Positions 10,689 to 23,949 are shown, numbered from the stretch's first letter. The stretch: DNA of 64,000 nucleotides from Iris pallida (GCA_029216955.1 JANAVB010002199.1:20155822-20219821), one strand, 5' to 3'. Made by a program: numbers and translations. Notes: a model not told the origin generated them from the sequence alone.

Positions 10689-13600
10689 ATGGACAAAGAA
10701 TGGATATACAATCCAAATTGATTCACTGCTGAATATTTGAGCGGGGTTGCATCATTTTTGGATGTTGCAAAGGAACACGTTAATGATAAGGGCCTTACTA
10801 AGTGCCCATGTCGTAAATGCCATAATGGGTATTCAGCGTCAGTGGCGGAAGTCGGAAAACACTTGTGTATTCATGGGATGTCTCTAGACTACAATGTGTA
10901 GATTTATCATGGGGAGGAAAGAGAAGAAAATATTTCTACTATTCCTAGTGCTCGTCGAACTCCTCTTAGTGGAAGTAATAATGTGGATGAAATTATTGCA
11001 GATGCCTTCCCTCATGCGTCATTCAATTTTGATGATGATGATGCCATTGATGATCATGTAACGGAAGATAGCGACAATCATGCTCATAGGCAACAGTCAG
11101 TTGAGTTTGAGAGGTTGTTGGAAGAGTCTCAACGTGAATTATATCCTGGTTGCATTGAGTTTTCTGTATTGTCATTCACAGTGGAGCTGATGCAATGCAA
11201 GGTCAATAATTTGTGGTCAAATAAATCACTCAATGATGTGTTAGGGTTAATGAAGCGATTGATACCCAAATCAAATCATCACATGCCAGAATGACACTAT
11301 GCTGCAAGTAAAATTCTAAAGGACCTTGGCTTAGGGTATGAAAAAATCTACGCATGTAAGAATGATTGTGTTTTGTTTTACAAAGAGCACGCAGGGAAGG
11401 ACAAATGCCCAGTTTGTAATGAGGCTCGATATGTGAATAGTGAGCATGATCCAAAAAAAATTCCTAATAAAGTTTTGCGCTATTTTCCACTAACGCCTAG
11501 GTTACAGAGGTTGTATATGTCTAGGCACACTGCCGGATATATGTTATGGCATAAAAATGGAAAGGGAAATAATGATTAGTAATGAGGTATCCTGCCGATG
11601 GTCTTGCTTGGAAAGAATTTGACAAGATGTATCATGATTTTGCAGCGGAGCCACGGAATATCAGATTAGGGCTTGCAACCAATGGTTTTAACCCATTTGG
11701 TAATATGAGCCAATCTTATAGTATGTGGCCAGTGATGGTGGTTCCTTATAACTTGCCACCATAGAAGTGCATGAAGAAAGAATATACCATGATGCCCTTG
11801 TTAATTCCTGGTCGATCAGCACCTGGTAGGGAAATTGATGTTTATCTAAGGCCGTTGATTGATGAGCTTAAGTTGCTATGGGAGAAAGGCGTGCCAACTT
11901 ATGACAAAGCAACAAATTCTGTATTTAATCTTCGTGTAGCAGTTATGTGGACAATTAATGACTTTTCGGCATATGGAAACTTATCTGGTTGGGTCACTCA
12001 TGGTTATAAGGCATGTCCAGTCTGTAACATGGATATAACATCTGAGCCCCTAAAACATAAGATCTGTTTCATATGAGCTCGTCGAGGCTTGTCAAGAAAC
12101 CATGTGTGGAGGAGAAGTCCAAAAGAGTTTAATGGGAAAGAAGAAAGACGACCAAAACCAAGGGACTTCTCAGGTGATGACTTGTTGGCTCAATTGGACA
12201 ATATCACTTTTGAGCCAATGGGTAAACATCCCAACAACAAAAAGAGAAAGCGGAGAGACGATGAATTAAATTGGAGTAAGAAAAGTATCTTTTTTGAGTT
12301 GGAATATTGGTCAAAATTGAAAATTAGGCATAACTTAGATGTCATGCACATAAAGAAGAACATATGTGATAATATTTTGGGGACTCTTATGGATTTGGAT
12401 AATAAATCCAAGGACACATGGAAGGCTCATTTAGATCTACAAAAAATGGGTATAAGGGAGAAGCTCTGGTTAAAGCCAAAAGGAGATAAATATGAGAAGC
12501 CTCCAATAGAGTACACACTAAGGCCAAATGACAGAAGAGAATTTTTAAGGTTTTTGAGATCATTAAAACTTCCAGATGGTTACACGTCCAATATTACAAG
12601 AAAAGTAAACATTGACACATGAAAAATATCTGGATTGAAGAGTCATGATCTTCATATCTTGCTGCAACGAATCATTCCAGTTGGTATTCGGAGATATCTA
12701 AAAAAAGGATGTCTACACTCCAATTGTTCAACTTTCGAGATTTTTTCAACAATTATGTGCGAGAACATTGAATGTGGAGGACTTGGATAAGATGGAAGAT
12801 GAGATTGTCTACATACTATGTAGGCTTGAAAGGATCTTTCCACCGACATTTTTTGACATTATGGTGCATTTAGCTGTTCACTTACCAAGGGAGGCAAAGC
12901 TTGTTGGACCTGTTCGTTATCGTTGGATGTACCCCATAGAAAGGTAGATCATTGTTTCCAGTTCTTAAATTTTTTTAAATCTAATTTAGTGTAATCGTAT
13001 ACATATGTTATTATATTCTAAAGGATAAACACGATGTTTCAGGTTATTAGGAACATACAAAAAATATGTTCAAAATATGGCTAGACCAGAGGGGTCAATT
13101 GCAGAGGCATACATTATTAATGAAGCACTCACATTTTGTTCAATTTACTTACACAATGTTGAGACAACTTTCAACAAGCCTGATAGATACCAAGATGGTG
13201 GTGAACGTAATGAGAAACTATCGGTGTTTTCACAAGTTGCTCGTCCGTATCAAGGTAGAGTGTCAAAGGAATGGACCCCAGCCGATCGTAATGTTGCTCA
13301 TTGGTACATATTGACCAACTACGATGAGGTGTCTCCATTTTTTAAGTAAGTGAATATATGTTACATTATTATATATATAGTTGGTGGTAGTAACTAATAG
13401 GTTTTTTTTGCTTCAATAAATCATGTAGTGAACATTATCAAATCTTGGAAGAGGAAAGTAATGTGGATATTGAAAAAAGGCAAAAGCAATTATTTCCCAG
13501 TTGGTTCCGTCATAAGGTAAATGTACAATTGAATAAATAGTCTCAAATTAGTCCTTTATTTTAGTATATAATATGCTATGTGACAATATATGTGTATTGT

Positions 13601-14362
13601 TAATTTTAGATGTCGAAGCTGAAAAAGGAGAAGTCACCATTATACAATGAAGAGTTGTACGAGTTGTCAAGAGGACCCGAGTCTAAAGTCCATTCTTACG
13701 ATTGTTGTATTGTGCATGGAGTTTGATTTATTTGTGTGGAACGTGATACTAGACTCTCAACTCAGAATAGCGGGGTATATGCCATCGGAGACTTAGATTA
13801 CTATGGACAATTAACCAAAGTGGTAGTCTTGGAGTATAGAAAAGGCTATCAAGTTGTTTTGTTCAAATGTCAGTGGTTTGATTCTCGAAGCAGTGGTGCA
13901 AGAGCAAAAATTTGTCATGATTTTCATATGACATCCATTAATGTTAATACTCGGTGGTATGAAAGTGAGCCATTTATATTAGCAATTCAAGCTAAGCAAG
14001 TTTTTTATGTGGATGACCCAAAGTTGGGCGTTCGTTGGAAAGTTATTCAAAAGATGCATCATAGGCACATATGGGATATTCCAAAAAATAAAATCAGTGA
14101 GGGTGACGAAATGGAGAATGACATAGCATACCAAGAAAACTCCTCTTCTGATATTCCTTGGGTAGCTGAAGTTAATGATCCGAGTTTTCTCACATTACAT
14201 AGAAATGATGTTCCTCCTATAGCTATTGATGCAATAGTTATTGATTTGGCATTTAATAATGAAGATAATGATGTTCTTGATGAGATAGAGGGTGAAATAT
14301 CTTCAGATAGTGGTGATGAAATGACTGTACACAATAACAACGACGATAGTGATTTAGATTAG
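10689..14362 (+). pseudogene. TNP2-like CACTA transposase, decayed
   Basis: From ATG at 10689 the reading is MDKEWIYNPN then stop, FTAEYLSGVASF, CPCRKCHNGY (zinc-binding N-terminal region). Next come YEKIYACKNDCVLFY and CPVCNEARY, then the Transposase_21 core (MRYPADGLAWKEFD, PLIDELKLLW, ACPVCNMD, HNLDVMHIKKNICDNILGTL). DUF4218 follows (GLKSHDLHILLQR, FDIMVHLAVHLPREA, WMYPIER; 12630-13350 with an intron near 12945-13040). The end is DUF4216 (VYAIGDLDYYGQ, CQWFD, FYVDDPKLG; 13736-14050). TNP2 catalyses cut-and-paste movement by binding element ends. At least eight stops or frame changes (for example 10719, 10899, 11292, 11577, 11762, 12074, 12620) make it inactive. Confidence 0.92.
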
Positions 14363-14485
14363 TAAGTTTTTCTATATCTATTGATAATTTTTCTGAATGT
14401 AAGTCCAAATTGTCATCTTAACTATACTTTTGTATATCATGATTAATTAGTGAACTTTATTTGTATTTTATGATACACACAGATC
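14363..14485 (+). other. Spacer between the two CACTA genes
   Basis: A short AT-rich spacer of about 120 bp separates the DUF4216 end from the next plus-strand gene. No motif is visible. Confidence 0.5.
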
Positions 14486-14877
14486 ATGGTTCAGTCTGTA
14501 CAACGTGGTGGTAAGAGGACTCAGATTACTCGAAAAGATGTTGCAAATGGCTCAGCAACAAGTGTTAGCCTCCCTGTGGTGGATCGATTGGTGCCTCCTT
14601 GTAAGAAGCGGCCGACATCAATGAGTATGACTAACCCTTCCCCATATTCTATTAACTGTTTATCATTTAGTATCTATACTTTAATTATCTAATTCTGTTG
14701 TTTACTAGCTTACTATCTGCATATTACTATATTCAGTGCACAAGTGCACCACACACACGTACACCTTCTAGGGCTCACTGCCAGATACAAAGCAGTCTCT
14801 GATCTTCAGTCTTTACTATCTTTACTAGTTGAATATATTGGACAAACTCTAGGAGGCAGGACTTCAGCCAAACCCCC

Positions 14878-15255
14878 TGACCTGTACACACATCTAAAGC
14901 CAATAGTTAACATCTTGTTATATTCACAAATTATCTGATTCCGAGATCAAGCATTTGTTTTGGCAAGAGCAGCCATGATAAGCATAGGTACCTTTTGAGC
15001 AATTAGTATGACTAACCCTTCCCCAAATACAATCTCTAATGAAAATAACAAATTGCTTAATATTTTTTTCAGTGAATTTTTTGGTTGGATACTATCTGCT
15101 TGTCATGTAGCCTGATACTTGAAACATTTTGTCTTAGTTTTCATACCCAAAGGCATATTAGTTATCGATAGATGTTGGTATTGGAAGTTTCTGAATGCTT
15201 GGATGCTCTGCCCATTTATATCTTGATATAAAGATAGTATCACACAACTTTTAAT
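14878..15255. repeat. Direct repeat, copy 1 (about 380 bp)
   Basis: Begins CCCTGACCTGTACACACATC and ends AAAGATAGTATCACA. It matches 18386-18718 with scattered substitutions and indels. The repeat ends look like TG...CA, but no target duplication or primer site is seen, so I call it a segmental repeat rather than an LTR pair. Confidence 0.75.
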
Positions 15256-18200
15256 ATTTGTAATGGCCCAACTTTGTAACAAAAGAATCCTAATATAGAT
15301 AATAATAATCCTACAGGTTAATACTAGTAAATATCCTGAGCATAAAACTGCAGGCATAGTATCCCATAGATATCTGAAGTTATCCTCATGAATCATCTCC
15401 ATTAAAGCCAGCCACAAGAACATAATTGATCATAGAAAGCATGGAACTAGAAAGCCACCAACAGAACACCCTGAATATCTCTATTCAGCAGACAGTGTCT
15501 ACAAAGATGGTTAACCGTATTTCCGTAAGATGATTGGTGACTACACGAGTATTAAGTAACCTACCCTGCATAAGTGTTGGTATCAATTGCATCAATCTAT
15601 TGTAGGTGAACACATTTATAGTGTCATTAAGTTATGAATGGTTAAATTGAGAGCTTATTATAAGCTTTATCTGGTGGCTCATCTTTCATCAAGTTATTGG
15701 AGTACGGCTTGGTTGTGGATGATTGAGCATTCACAAGCAGCTAAATTATAGAAGGAAAAAAAATGAACTATAAACTCAGTTTTTGACCTACTTTCTTGTT
15801 AGAATAGAGGGTTGGTGAGAAGAACCCATTCTAGAAAAGATTTGGACTTGTATGTGGTCAAATATTGTATCTGCAGTCATAGATTTGTTATTAGTTTCTC
15901 CAGGTTCATACCATAGTTTGCAGATTTCGATACCGATTGATATCGACGTTGGGTATACAAAAAAGACAACCAACAAGAGTATAAAAGAATGGTAATGTTG
16001 TAAACACATGTACATGAAGAAAATTTATTTATTGCAGGCAAACCAATCGGTAAGGATTATTTCATTCAATTTTAAAACTACTAAGAAATAACACATAATC
16101 TTGAATGGCATTGAGAATCAGTTGAATGGGAAGGGATTATAATCTTGAACGAAAAGGTTCTTAACCAAAGTGATAGTAACATTAACTCGGCTATCACAGT
16201 CAGTTTAATGGGAAGGGATAGTAACATTAACTCGGCTATCACAGTCAGTTTCAACAATTAAAGAACACTATGCAGATATGGTACTTTCTTTTCTGCCTCC
16301 TTGCTGCGCTTGCAACATAATGTTTATATGAACATGCACCAAAGTGTCATCTACAAAACATAACACAAAGTGTTTAATCCCTAGGTGGTTGGCTCAGAAG
16401 AAGATAATATAATTCTCTTTCATGAGAAACTAAGGTAAGGTCACTTCATTCTTGACGAGATACCTAAGATTTTGTCAAAAATTTCAAAGTTACAATATCA
16501 CAGACCTTTGCTTACTTTCTTATGGTTTCATCTTTTATGGATTGTTTACCACAACAGTGCTGGAGAGTTCTCCAGGTGAGCTATATGCAATCTTCAATGG
16601 CTTCTTTTCTCTAATTTTCAACTTCTATGGTAGATTGTTAAAATGTTCTCTGTTCTAGTATAGTTGAGATTATTGTGATTATACATGCAATGTTGTACAT
16701 ACTCTTAGTAACCAACTATTTCATTCTACTCACATTCACTCATTCGCTAATACGGTAGATGAAGATTTAAATTTTTTGAAGTAGACAAAGGGGGTACTAG
16801 GGTGGTAAGAGTTTGGGTTGGGGATGATTTAAGCTCAAAACTGGCAGCCGGGAGATGGAGGCAGATGCCTTTTGTGCTGTCCTTATTTCTCATTTTTTCC
16901 CTTTTAATTTCCCAGTTCATTTAAATATTGTCATTTGGAAAGTGGTATTGTACCTTCGGGTTTCAGTCACTTATAATTAAAAGGGACGCTTTGACATATA
17001 TGTTTATGACAATCTACCACAAATCTATGCATATGATGTTTTCTAGTAAGTGCTTTAGAACTTTGTGAAGTACAACTTTCATATGATTTTATCTGAAGGA
17101 AAGTTCTTTTTCTGTTTTATGTGATGATGCCCACATCTCCTTTTATTATTGTTTATAACAATTATTTCCATCCACTGAGAAGAGGAAAGACACCATATTC
17201 TCTCTCCTCCTTTCTTAATGCTCTTGTTAGATGGTTCTGCAACCAAAATTGTGTGTACGAAATGCAGAAGCATCTGAAAACTCACATTAACTAACAAGTC
17301 ATATTCATTACATGAATAAAACCTGCCAGAACCTAGTGGTATGTGGCACTACCCAAGTCTCACTTTGATGTAAGCCACAATCTAGCAGTATGCCACGATA
17401 CTCAGGTTTTCACCTTGATGCAAACATAACTAAGGTCATTATAAAGAAACACTCAACACCAGACTTTGAAAGGTTCTTGTTCATAAACTCTGGATAGTGG
17501 TGTCTCTGCTTAGTGTTCTTAACCATAGTTTCTAATGTATATCCTTTTTTACACACTTAAAACAATAAACAGAATAAATCCCCCAATTTCACTAATGTAC
17601 ATTTAGAAGCTAGCGAAGACGTGGACCAAGCCTGGACGCATATCCACATCTTGAAGTATTCTTCATCGTTGAATAATTGCTCAGCTCTGTTATAACTAGT
17701 TGGTCGTCTCAAAGACAACATCGTTAACTAGCAACAAATGGATTCCTCAACTACCTTTGTTTTCATTGTCCATATATGATCAGCAAAGGACGAGATAGAT
17801 ACTCCAAAGTTCAGGATAAGGGTGTTTGGCAACAAGAAACTTCTCTTGAAACCTTCAACCTCATGAAACCCAAACAGTCTTCTTAGCTGTTTGGTTTCTT
17901 GAAACCTCTTGAAACTTGAAAAGCTAATTCTGTATAAAAAATGCTTTTGTTCCATGAGATTCAGAAAGTGCTAGGACCCGCCTCCGACAAATGTCGTTCT
18001 TTTTGGAGAATAAGATGACACTCTTGGTATCACACTTTCACCTTGCTATAAGTCAATAACAATATAGATATATCTGATACTTGTATGCGGGTTATATAAA
18101 CAAGTACAATATGTGAAAAGCACAAAAAGAAGCCATTCATGCTTACTAAAGATGAGCCATTTTTTACATTTGAAGTCCAGTACTAGAGATTACATAAAAC

Positions 18201-18385
18201 AAATATAATATTAGAGAGGAGCTACCATGGAAATAAGTACTGATGCAAACAGATTTGCATAATGTGAAGCCATGGTCTCTTATTTAATGCATTATATATA
18301 TTTCCAAGCCCTTAGCTTAGAACAACAAAGGACTTTCTCATGTCGTCTCCTCTTATCATTTATCTTGTTATATATATTCCCAAGC
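15256..18385. other. Long intron of the second CACTA gene, non-coding
   Basis: No gene supported. It has a 45 bp tandem duplication at about 16160-16250 (GATAGTAACATTAACTCGGC twice) and only short chance ORFs on both strands. A TTATATATATTCCCAAGCCC word is duplicated at 18290 and 18368. Confidence 0.5.
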
Positions 18386-18718
18386 CCTGACCTGTACACA
18401 CATCTAAAGCCAATAGTTAACATCTTGTTATATTCACAAGTTGAATGGATCTGAGATCAAGCATTTGTTTTGGCAAGAGCAGCCATGATAAGCACAGGTG
18501 CCTTTTGATCATAACCCTTCCCCAAATACAATCCCTAATGAAAATAACAAATTGCTTAATATCAGGTTCAGTGAATTTTTTTGTTGGATATTATGTGCTT
18601 ATCATGTAGTCTGAATTTTTGTTGGACATTTGTTGAATTTTTCTTGTTATATTTTTGAATGCTTGGATGCTCTGTCCATTTATATCTTGATCTAAAGATA
18701 GTATCACATTTAGTTGTA
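18386..18718. repeat. Direct repeat, copy 2
   Basis: Matches 14878-15255 in the same orientation, 3.5 kb apart. It shares the words CATCTAAAGCCAATAGTTAAC, AAGAGCAGCCATGATAAGCA and GCTTGGATGCTCTG, with a deletion near 18640. Confidence 0.75.
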
Positions 18719-21119
18719 AGCGAAACGCATCAAAAGCCTAGCACAACACACACACATGGACAACAAATGTAACACCACACTACTAGCACTTACCTCTTGG
18801 ATGACCTGGGCTACAAAAATATGAATTCATGGTATATACACTTGGCAAACACCTTTTCCATGTGCTCATAGTTTATCAATTTTCAGTTTGTACATACACA
18901 TGTACTAATCAAGCATTTTTTTTTCCAGGTGGTGGAGCAGATTTACCACCTACTATCCCCTCAAAGATGTGGGGTATGACTACAAGGTTAACAACATCAA
19001 CTTTGGGTACAAATGGCAATTCTTCTGGTGGTGGAATTGGTTCGAACCCTCGTAGGTCTTCGTCAAACTTGAATGTGACTACAAGAGTAGCACCTACTTC
19101 ATCTTTGGGAATAAATCTTAATTCTTCTGAACCATTGCAAAGGACTAGTTGTTCTGATGATACCTTTGATAGTTCAACTGAAGATTCAATACGCTCTACT
19201 AGCTTCCATGGTAAATAATCAATCCAATTAGCGAAAATGAATAAACTCTGCTCTTAAGGAACTATGCTCTTTAATAATGTTATTGTGTTTGCTTTGTCAT
19301 ATTAGCATCAGATGCAAGAAACAAGAGGGTTTTCCAGAGCAATTAAAACTTCCAACATCATGCTGACCTCAGGTAAGAGGATTGAAATTTATCTTGATGA
19401 GGATTTGGGGGTGCCTGTGGGTCAAGTTCGAAACATATCTAGCTTATTATCTCATGAGTGTGGTTACCAAGTTCGGAACAATGCGCCGCTGACTCAAGCA
19501 CACTGGGATGACATTGATGAAGATACTATGCAGAAACTAATAGATGGAGTTACTGTGAGTATAAAATATTATTCATTTATAACTCAATTCTTATATAATG
19601 ACAAGTAACTTACAAATTTTGTTATGATTTAGACAAATTTTGAAATAGATACGAAGGACCCAAGATGGTATAAGTATATTTGCGATAATATAAGAAATAG
19701 GTACAATGATTATAAGCACAAACTCGCCAAGTATTATAAGAGCTGTGAGTCAGATGAGGTAGCCCGGGAAAATCCGCCTCTAGAGCTTCTAAGAGAGAGA
19801 GATCTATCAGAGTGGGAGTGGTTATGTGACCATTTTATGAGTGATAAATACCGGGTAATTTTTCACTTTTAACCTATTATCGATTTTTTAATTTTGTACT
19901 TGTCAAGTTCTTGATTATATATATGCATCAAATGCCTCTAATTAAAATGTTATGGAAGTTCTTTTGTACTTTTGTACTTTTTGGTATATGCATCAAATGC
20001 CTCTAATTAAAATGTTTTTGCAATTAAGTACCATTTTCGTTTTAATATAATTGAAACAAATAATTTTTTGTTTTATGCAGAAAAGATCTGAGGTCAATTC
20101 AATTAATCGGTCAAAAAAACCATGGAATCATTGTGGTGGTTCACGACCATTCTCATTGTATTATCATGATCATGTTGAGGTAATGACATAATTATTTTCA
20201 TTTTTAAAGTTTGTGAATATCAATGTTAGTATTTGGATCGTTATATGTGTATGATGTTATTAGGGTGGTTCGTAATTTCCTGATATCGATACATGGGGTA
20301 CAACTCATATGTCAAAAAAGAAAAAAGATTGGGTTAATGATACAGCAAAGGACGCACATGTAAGTATACATTTTACTTGGTTAAAAAACTATTTCTATTG
20401 TATAATAGAGTAATATTGTTTTGCTTTTAACTAATCAAATATTATTTTTACAGGATGAAATGATGAAAAAAAAAGAATGATTATCTTGAGAAAATCACTG
20501 AGTTGTATCCTGAGGGAACCCCGATAGATGAGCTTGTTGTAGCCCCAAATGTAGGCACTGAGATTATGGAAGATGTGATTGGGCGTGGGTGTGGTAGGAC
20601 GATTCGTGGAGCTGGAAAGAGGCGAATTCGAGAAACTAGTTCGTCATCTTCATCTAATATATCTTCATTTTCCTTAAATAAAGAGGTGCAAGAGTTGCAG
20701 GCTCAGCTTCAGATGGAGAAGAAAGCTAGGATGAGAGTTGTTGCTGAACACGAGGAACAAAAGGCTCAATGGGGCTTTATGATGCAACAACTACAAGTAC
20801 TTGTTCCTGGATTTTCTATTCCTGAACCCACTCCTTTATCTCATGAAGACGATGAAGATGGTAACGAGAGCGACCACAACTCATCTGATCTTACTTAGAT
20901 TACATATTTTAGGGTTGTAGTTTACTTATAAATACTTTTGTTGACAATTATTTTATTTTTGTGGACTACATGTTCGTTGTTTGAGTAATGATAAATATAA
21001 TATAATAACATTCAAATCTGATTTTGTTTAATTTATTTCTATTTTTCGAGAATAAAATTGTATGACACCTGATATGACTAATTAAATATGTAGTCTCCAT
21101 AGACTATTTTGTATGACTA

Positions 21120-22030
21120 ATTGTTTGGTCGCTTCAGATATGGTACATACATTTCGTCACAATGTAAAACCTTCTACCAAAATAAACTAGTAGCCAAAGA
21201 TTACCTATGGTGACAATACGATAAATAATAGTCGCCACAAGTAACATATGGTGGTTAATAATAGTCTCCATATAATGTCTATTACTACCAATCATAGTCC
21301 CCATAGAACGTTTTAGACGACCAATAATAGTCGTCATAGACTATCTTTGGCGGTTAATAATAGTTTCCAAATACTACATATTGTGACCAATTATAGTCGC
21401 CATAGAGTGTTTTAGGCAACCAAATATAGTCGTCACATACTACCTTTAGCGGTCAGTAGTAGTCTCCACATACTATACATTGCGACCAATCATAGTCAAC
21501 ACATAGTATCTTAGGCGACCAATAATAGTCGCCACATACAGCCTTTGGCGGTCAATAGCAGTCTCCACACACTACCTATTGTGACCAAGCATAGACACCA
21601 CAAAGTCTCTTAAGCGACAAATGATAGTTGCCATACACTAACTATTATGACTAATCATAGTCACCACATACATCCTTGGGGGACCAATAATAATCGCCAT
21701 ATACTACCTATTGCAACCAAATGTAGTCACCAAAGACTACCTATTACAACTATTTTAGTCGCCAAAGATATTGGCACATACTTCATTCAACAACCTAAGG
21801 CGACAAAGTCTTCTTGGCCTAACGTTTGGAACAACAAAGATATTTTCTTGCAACAGTGTAGTAGCCAAAGATCTTTTGCAACTAAAATGCTTAATTAGTC
21901 ATCCCAGACTTTGGGTTAGGAGCCTGAGGCGACGATGCTTACGACCAAGGAATTTGGTGGCGATAAACCTTAAGCAACTAATTTTGCATTTAGGTGACAA
22001 AAAACTACTCGTCGCCTAAAGCTCTTATCC
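21120..22030. repeat. CACTA right subterminal repeat array
   Basis: More than twenty degenerate copies of a 20-25 bp unit around ACCAATAATAGTCGCCATA, some in altered form (AATCATAGTCACCACATA). It ends 10 bp before the right terminus. In En/Spm-type elements such arrays bind the TnpA-like protein and bring the ends together. Confidence 0.85.
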
Positions 22031-23084
22031 TAGTAGTACCTAACTAAACTACACTACTTAGGGTGAGCAAAGTCTAGTGGCTCTACTAATAAGCCATGGT
22101 CCAGGTCTACTCCGTCAGACTCGACCCCATAATAGGTCGGGCAATCTGCCTCAGAATCATCTGTAATATATCAACGGTATCCTGTCAGGAAAATGAGCAA
22201 GTACAAACACCAACAGCAGTTCCATGTGAATTGACAAATACTATAAGAGACAGTATAATGAAATACAAGACAAAGATATGTGAAATACAGGATAAAATTA
22301 GCAGGAAATGTATAATAGATGTGAGTACTGAATATGACGACAATAATATATAGGATGACTTAGGAACTATTCGGAAGCCGAGTAACAATCCTTAAACCAA
22401 ACAAGGACCGGGTTTGTAACTCTTCTCCCGAACAGAACTTAGCCTCCTAGGATAAATAAATATAAAAATATGACTTGAATTATTAGAGCGCTATGTGATC
22501 GGCTAGGAAATCATGGTAGGGTTATCCACTTGGCCCGGCAATCCGCGATGACCTCAACGAAAAGTTATGTCGGCCAACCTGGATAACATGGACATGGAGG
22601 TATCTGCTACACCCTACGTGAGGTGAGAGTGGCGCAAGCAAAATAGTGACATAGGACTTTGATCACATAACCCCTAATAATTCCTCCATCTCCGAATAGT
22701 ATCATGGATCCGGACATGGCACGTAATGACACGAAATTCAAAAGCAGGGGGCCAGCCCACTCCTAAATCGATGTCTATATGAGTACATAAAACATGGATA
22801 TCACACACCAATATACCAATAAAATCCGGGAATAACAACTCATGACAGGATCCGACGTATACTAGTCCGTGAACCGTCGTATCGGAAATCATGTAAGACA
22901 CTACAACTGAATCGGATATAGTAAATATTAAGATAATGAAAACTATCAGTAAATGTACTCGCCTGTTGTCCCGAGCTGATAAGGTGAACAGACGCTCAGA
23001 GTAATCACAGACCTAAAATGAGATACTATAAGTCAAGCAGGGTTTTATACTGAAAAGAAAACAAATTTAAGTCATGAATGCAAG

Positions 23085-23425
23085 TCTAAGTCAAACTAGG
23101 TCAATCTAGGTCAAACTGAGTCATACTAGGTCACACTGGTTCATACCAGGTCACTGGGAGTCAATCCAAGTCAAACTAGGTCAAACGGGGTCAAAGGTTG
23201 ACTTACAGTTGACTTTTGGTCAACTGGTCAACCCTGGTCAACTCTGGTCAACTCTAGGTCAACCTTAGGTCAAACTAGTCTAATGTTGACCAACTGTTGA
23301 CTTTCAGTCAACTGGTCAACTCTGGTTTGGTTTCGGTCAAATCTAGTCACTTATAGGCTAAGGTTGACTCTCGGTTGACTTTTGTTGACTTTTGGTCAAA
23401 ATGGTCAACCGAAGTCAAAACTAGT
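23085..23425. repeat. Dense GTCAA/TTGAC array inside LTR
   Basis: About 26 copies of the pentamer GTCAA or its complement TTGAC in 340 bp, mostly as GGTCAAAC/TTGACC, spaced 8-14 bp. TTGAC followed by C or T is the WRKY-factor W-box core. The array is a degenerate short tandem repeat; binding is inference. Confidence 0.85.
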
Positions 23426-23949
23426 CTAGGAGCACTATATTTGATCATTACCAACAAAGGGAACCAAGTTCTAACCATATCTAAATCTCTAAACTCAAAT
23501 ACCTATATTACCCTTACCAAGGTAATCCTGATACCTTGCCTAATATAAAGAAAATCCCGCTAATTCTCAAGATACTAGCCTAGGCTCCCTAGGGTAGTTA
23601 GATACTATCCTATCTAAGGGTTACCTACCAAGATACATAGGTTTCCTAGATATCTAACCTATCTTAGAACACATGTTGGTTTATTCTTATTACCTTACCA
23701 TGATATTCTCTAACTTCTAGTTAACACCCACATACCACACTCACTCATTCTTTCACAACATTGACTCCCATAATACCACACTCGTAGGCTTTCTCCTAGG
23801 CTCATCTATAGGCTCCTTATATATGAACTTGGTTCACTCCTATAGGCTACTAGCTAACTTCTATAGGCTCACACACACACACACAATAAGCTCTCACACA
23901 CACACACTACAAGCTCACACACACACATTATAAGCTCACATACACACAC

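Larger units (their letters stand above)
14486..20898 (+). pseudogene. Second CACTA gene, Transposase_24 (Ptta/En/Spm) type
   Basis: Exons that fit one protein: 14486-14625 (MVQSVQRGGKRTQITRKD, donor GTATGA); 18930-19212 (Ser/Thr-rich linker); 19312-19555 (GKRIEIYLDEDLGVPVGQ, HWDDIDEDTMQKLIDGV); 19634-19855 (RWYKYICDNIRNRYNDYKHKL, LSEWEWLCDHFMSDKYR); 20082-20180 (INRSKKPWNHCGGSRPF); and 20260-20898 (THMSKKKKDW, YPEGTPIDE, coiled-coil VQELQAQLQMEKKARMR, acidic tail). This family is the accessory, Spm-TnpA-like protein that binds subterminal repeats together with TNP2. A stop at 20274 and a one-base shift in the A9 run near 20465 break it. Exon 1 and exon 2 are separated by a 4.3 kb intron with duplicated DNA. 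Confidence 0.8.
6179..22038 (+). mobile_element. CACTA (En/Spm) DNA transposon, about 15.9 kb
   Basis: The ends match as short inverted repeats: TACTACAAACTG at 6179 and, in reverse complement, TACTACTAGGATAAG at 22038. Both are one base off the usual CACTAC. Subterminal GTCGC/GCGAC-rich repeats follow the left end (6190-6560) and fill 21120-22030. Inside are a TNP2-type transposase and a Transposase_24-type gene in the order normal for the superfamily, plus a captured or nested host-like gene at 8480-8898. It splits a gypsy LTR. No 3 bp target duplication is visible, so the exact ends could be a few bases off. Confidence 0.72.

Noticed and set aside
14878..18718. Small LTR retrotransposon with 380 bp LTRs
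   Set aside because: Ends look like TG...CA but flanking 5-mers differ and no primer site or polypurine tract is next to the repeats.
23085..23425. CRISPR-like array
   Set aside because: Units are 5-8 bp with irregular spacing and both orientations, within a plant LTR; nothing prokaryotic is nearby.
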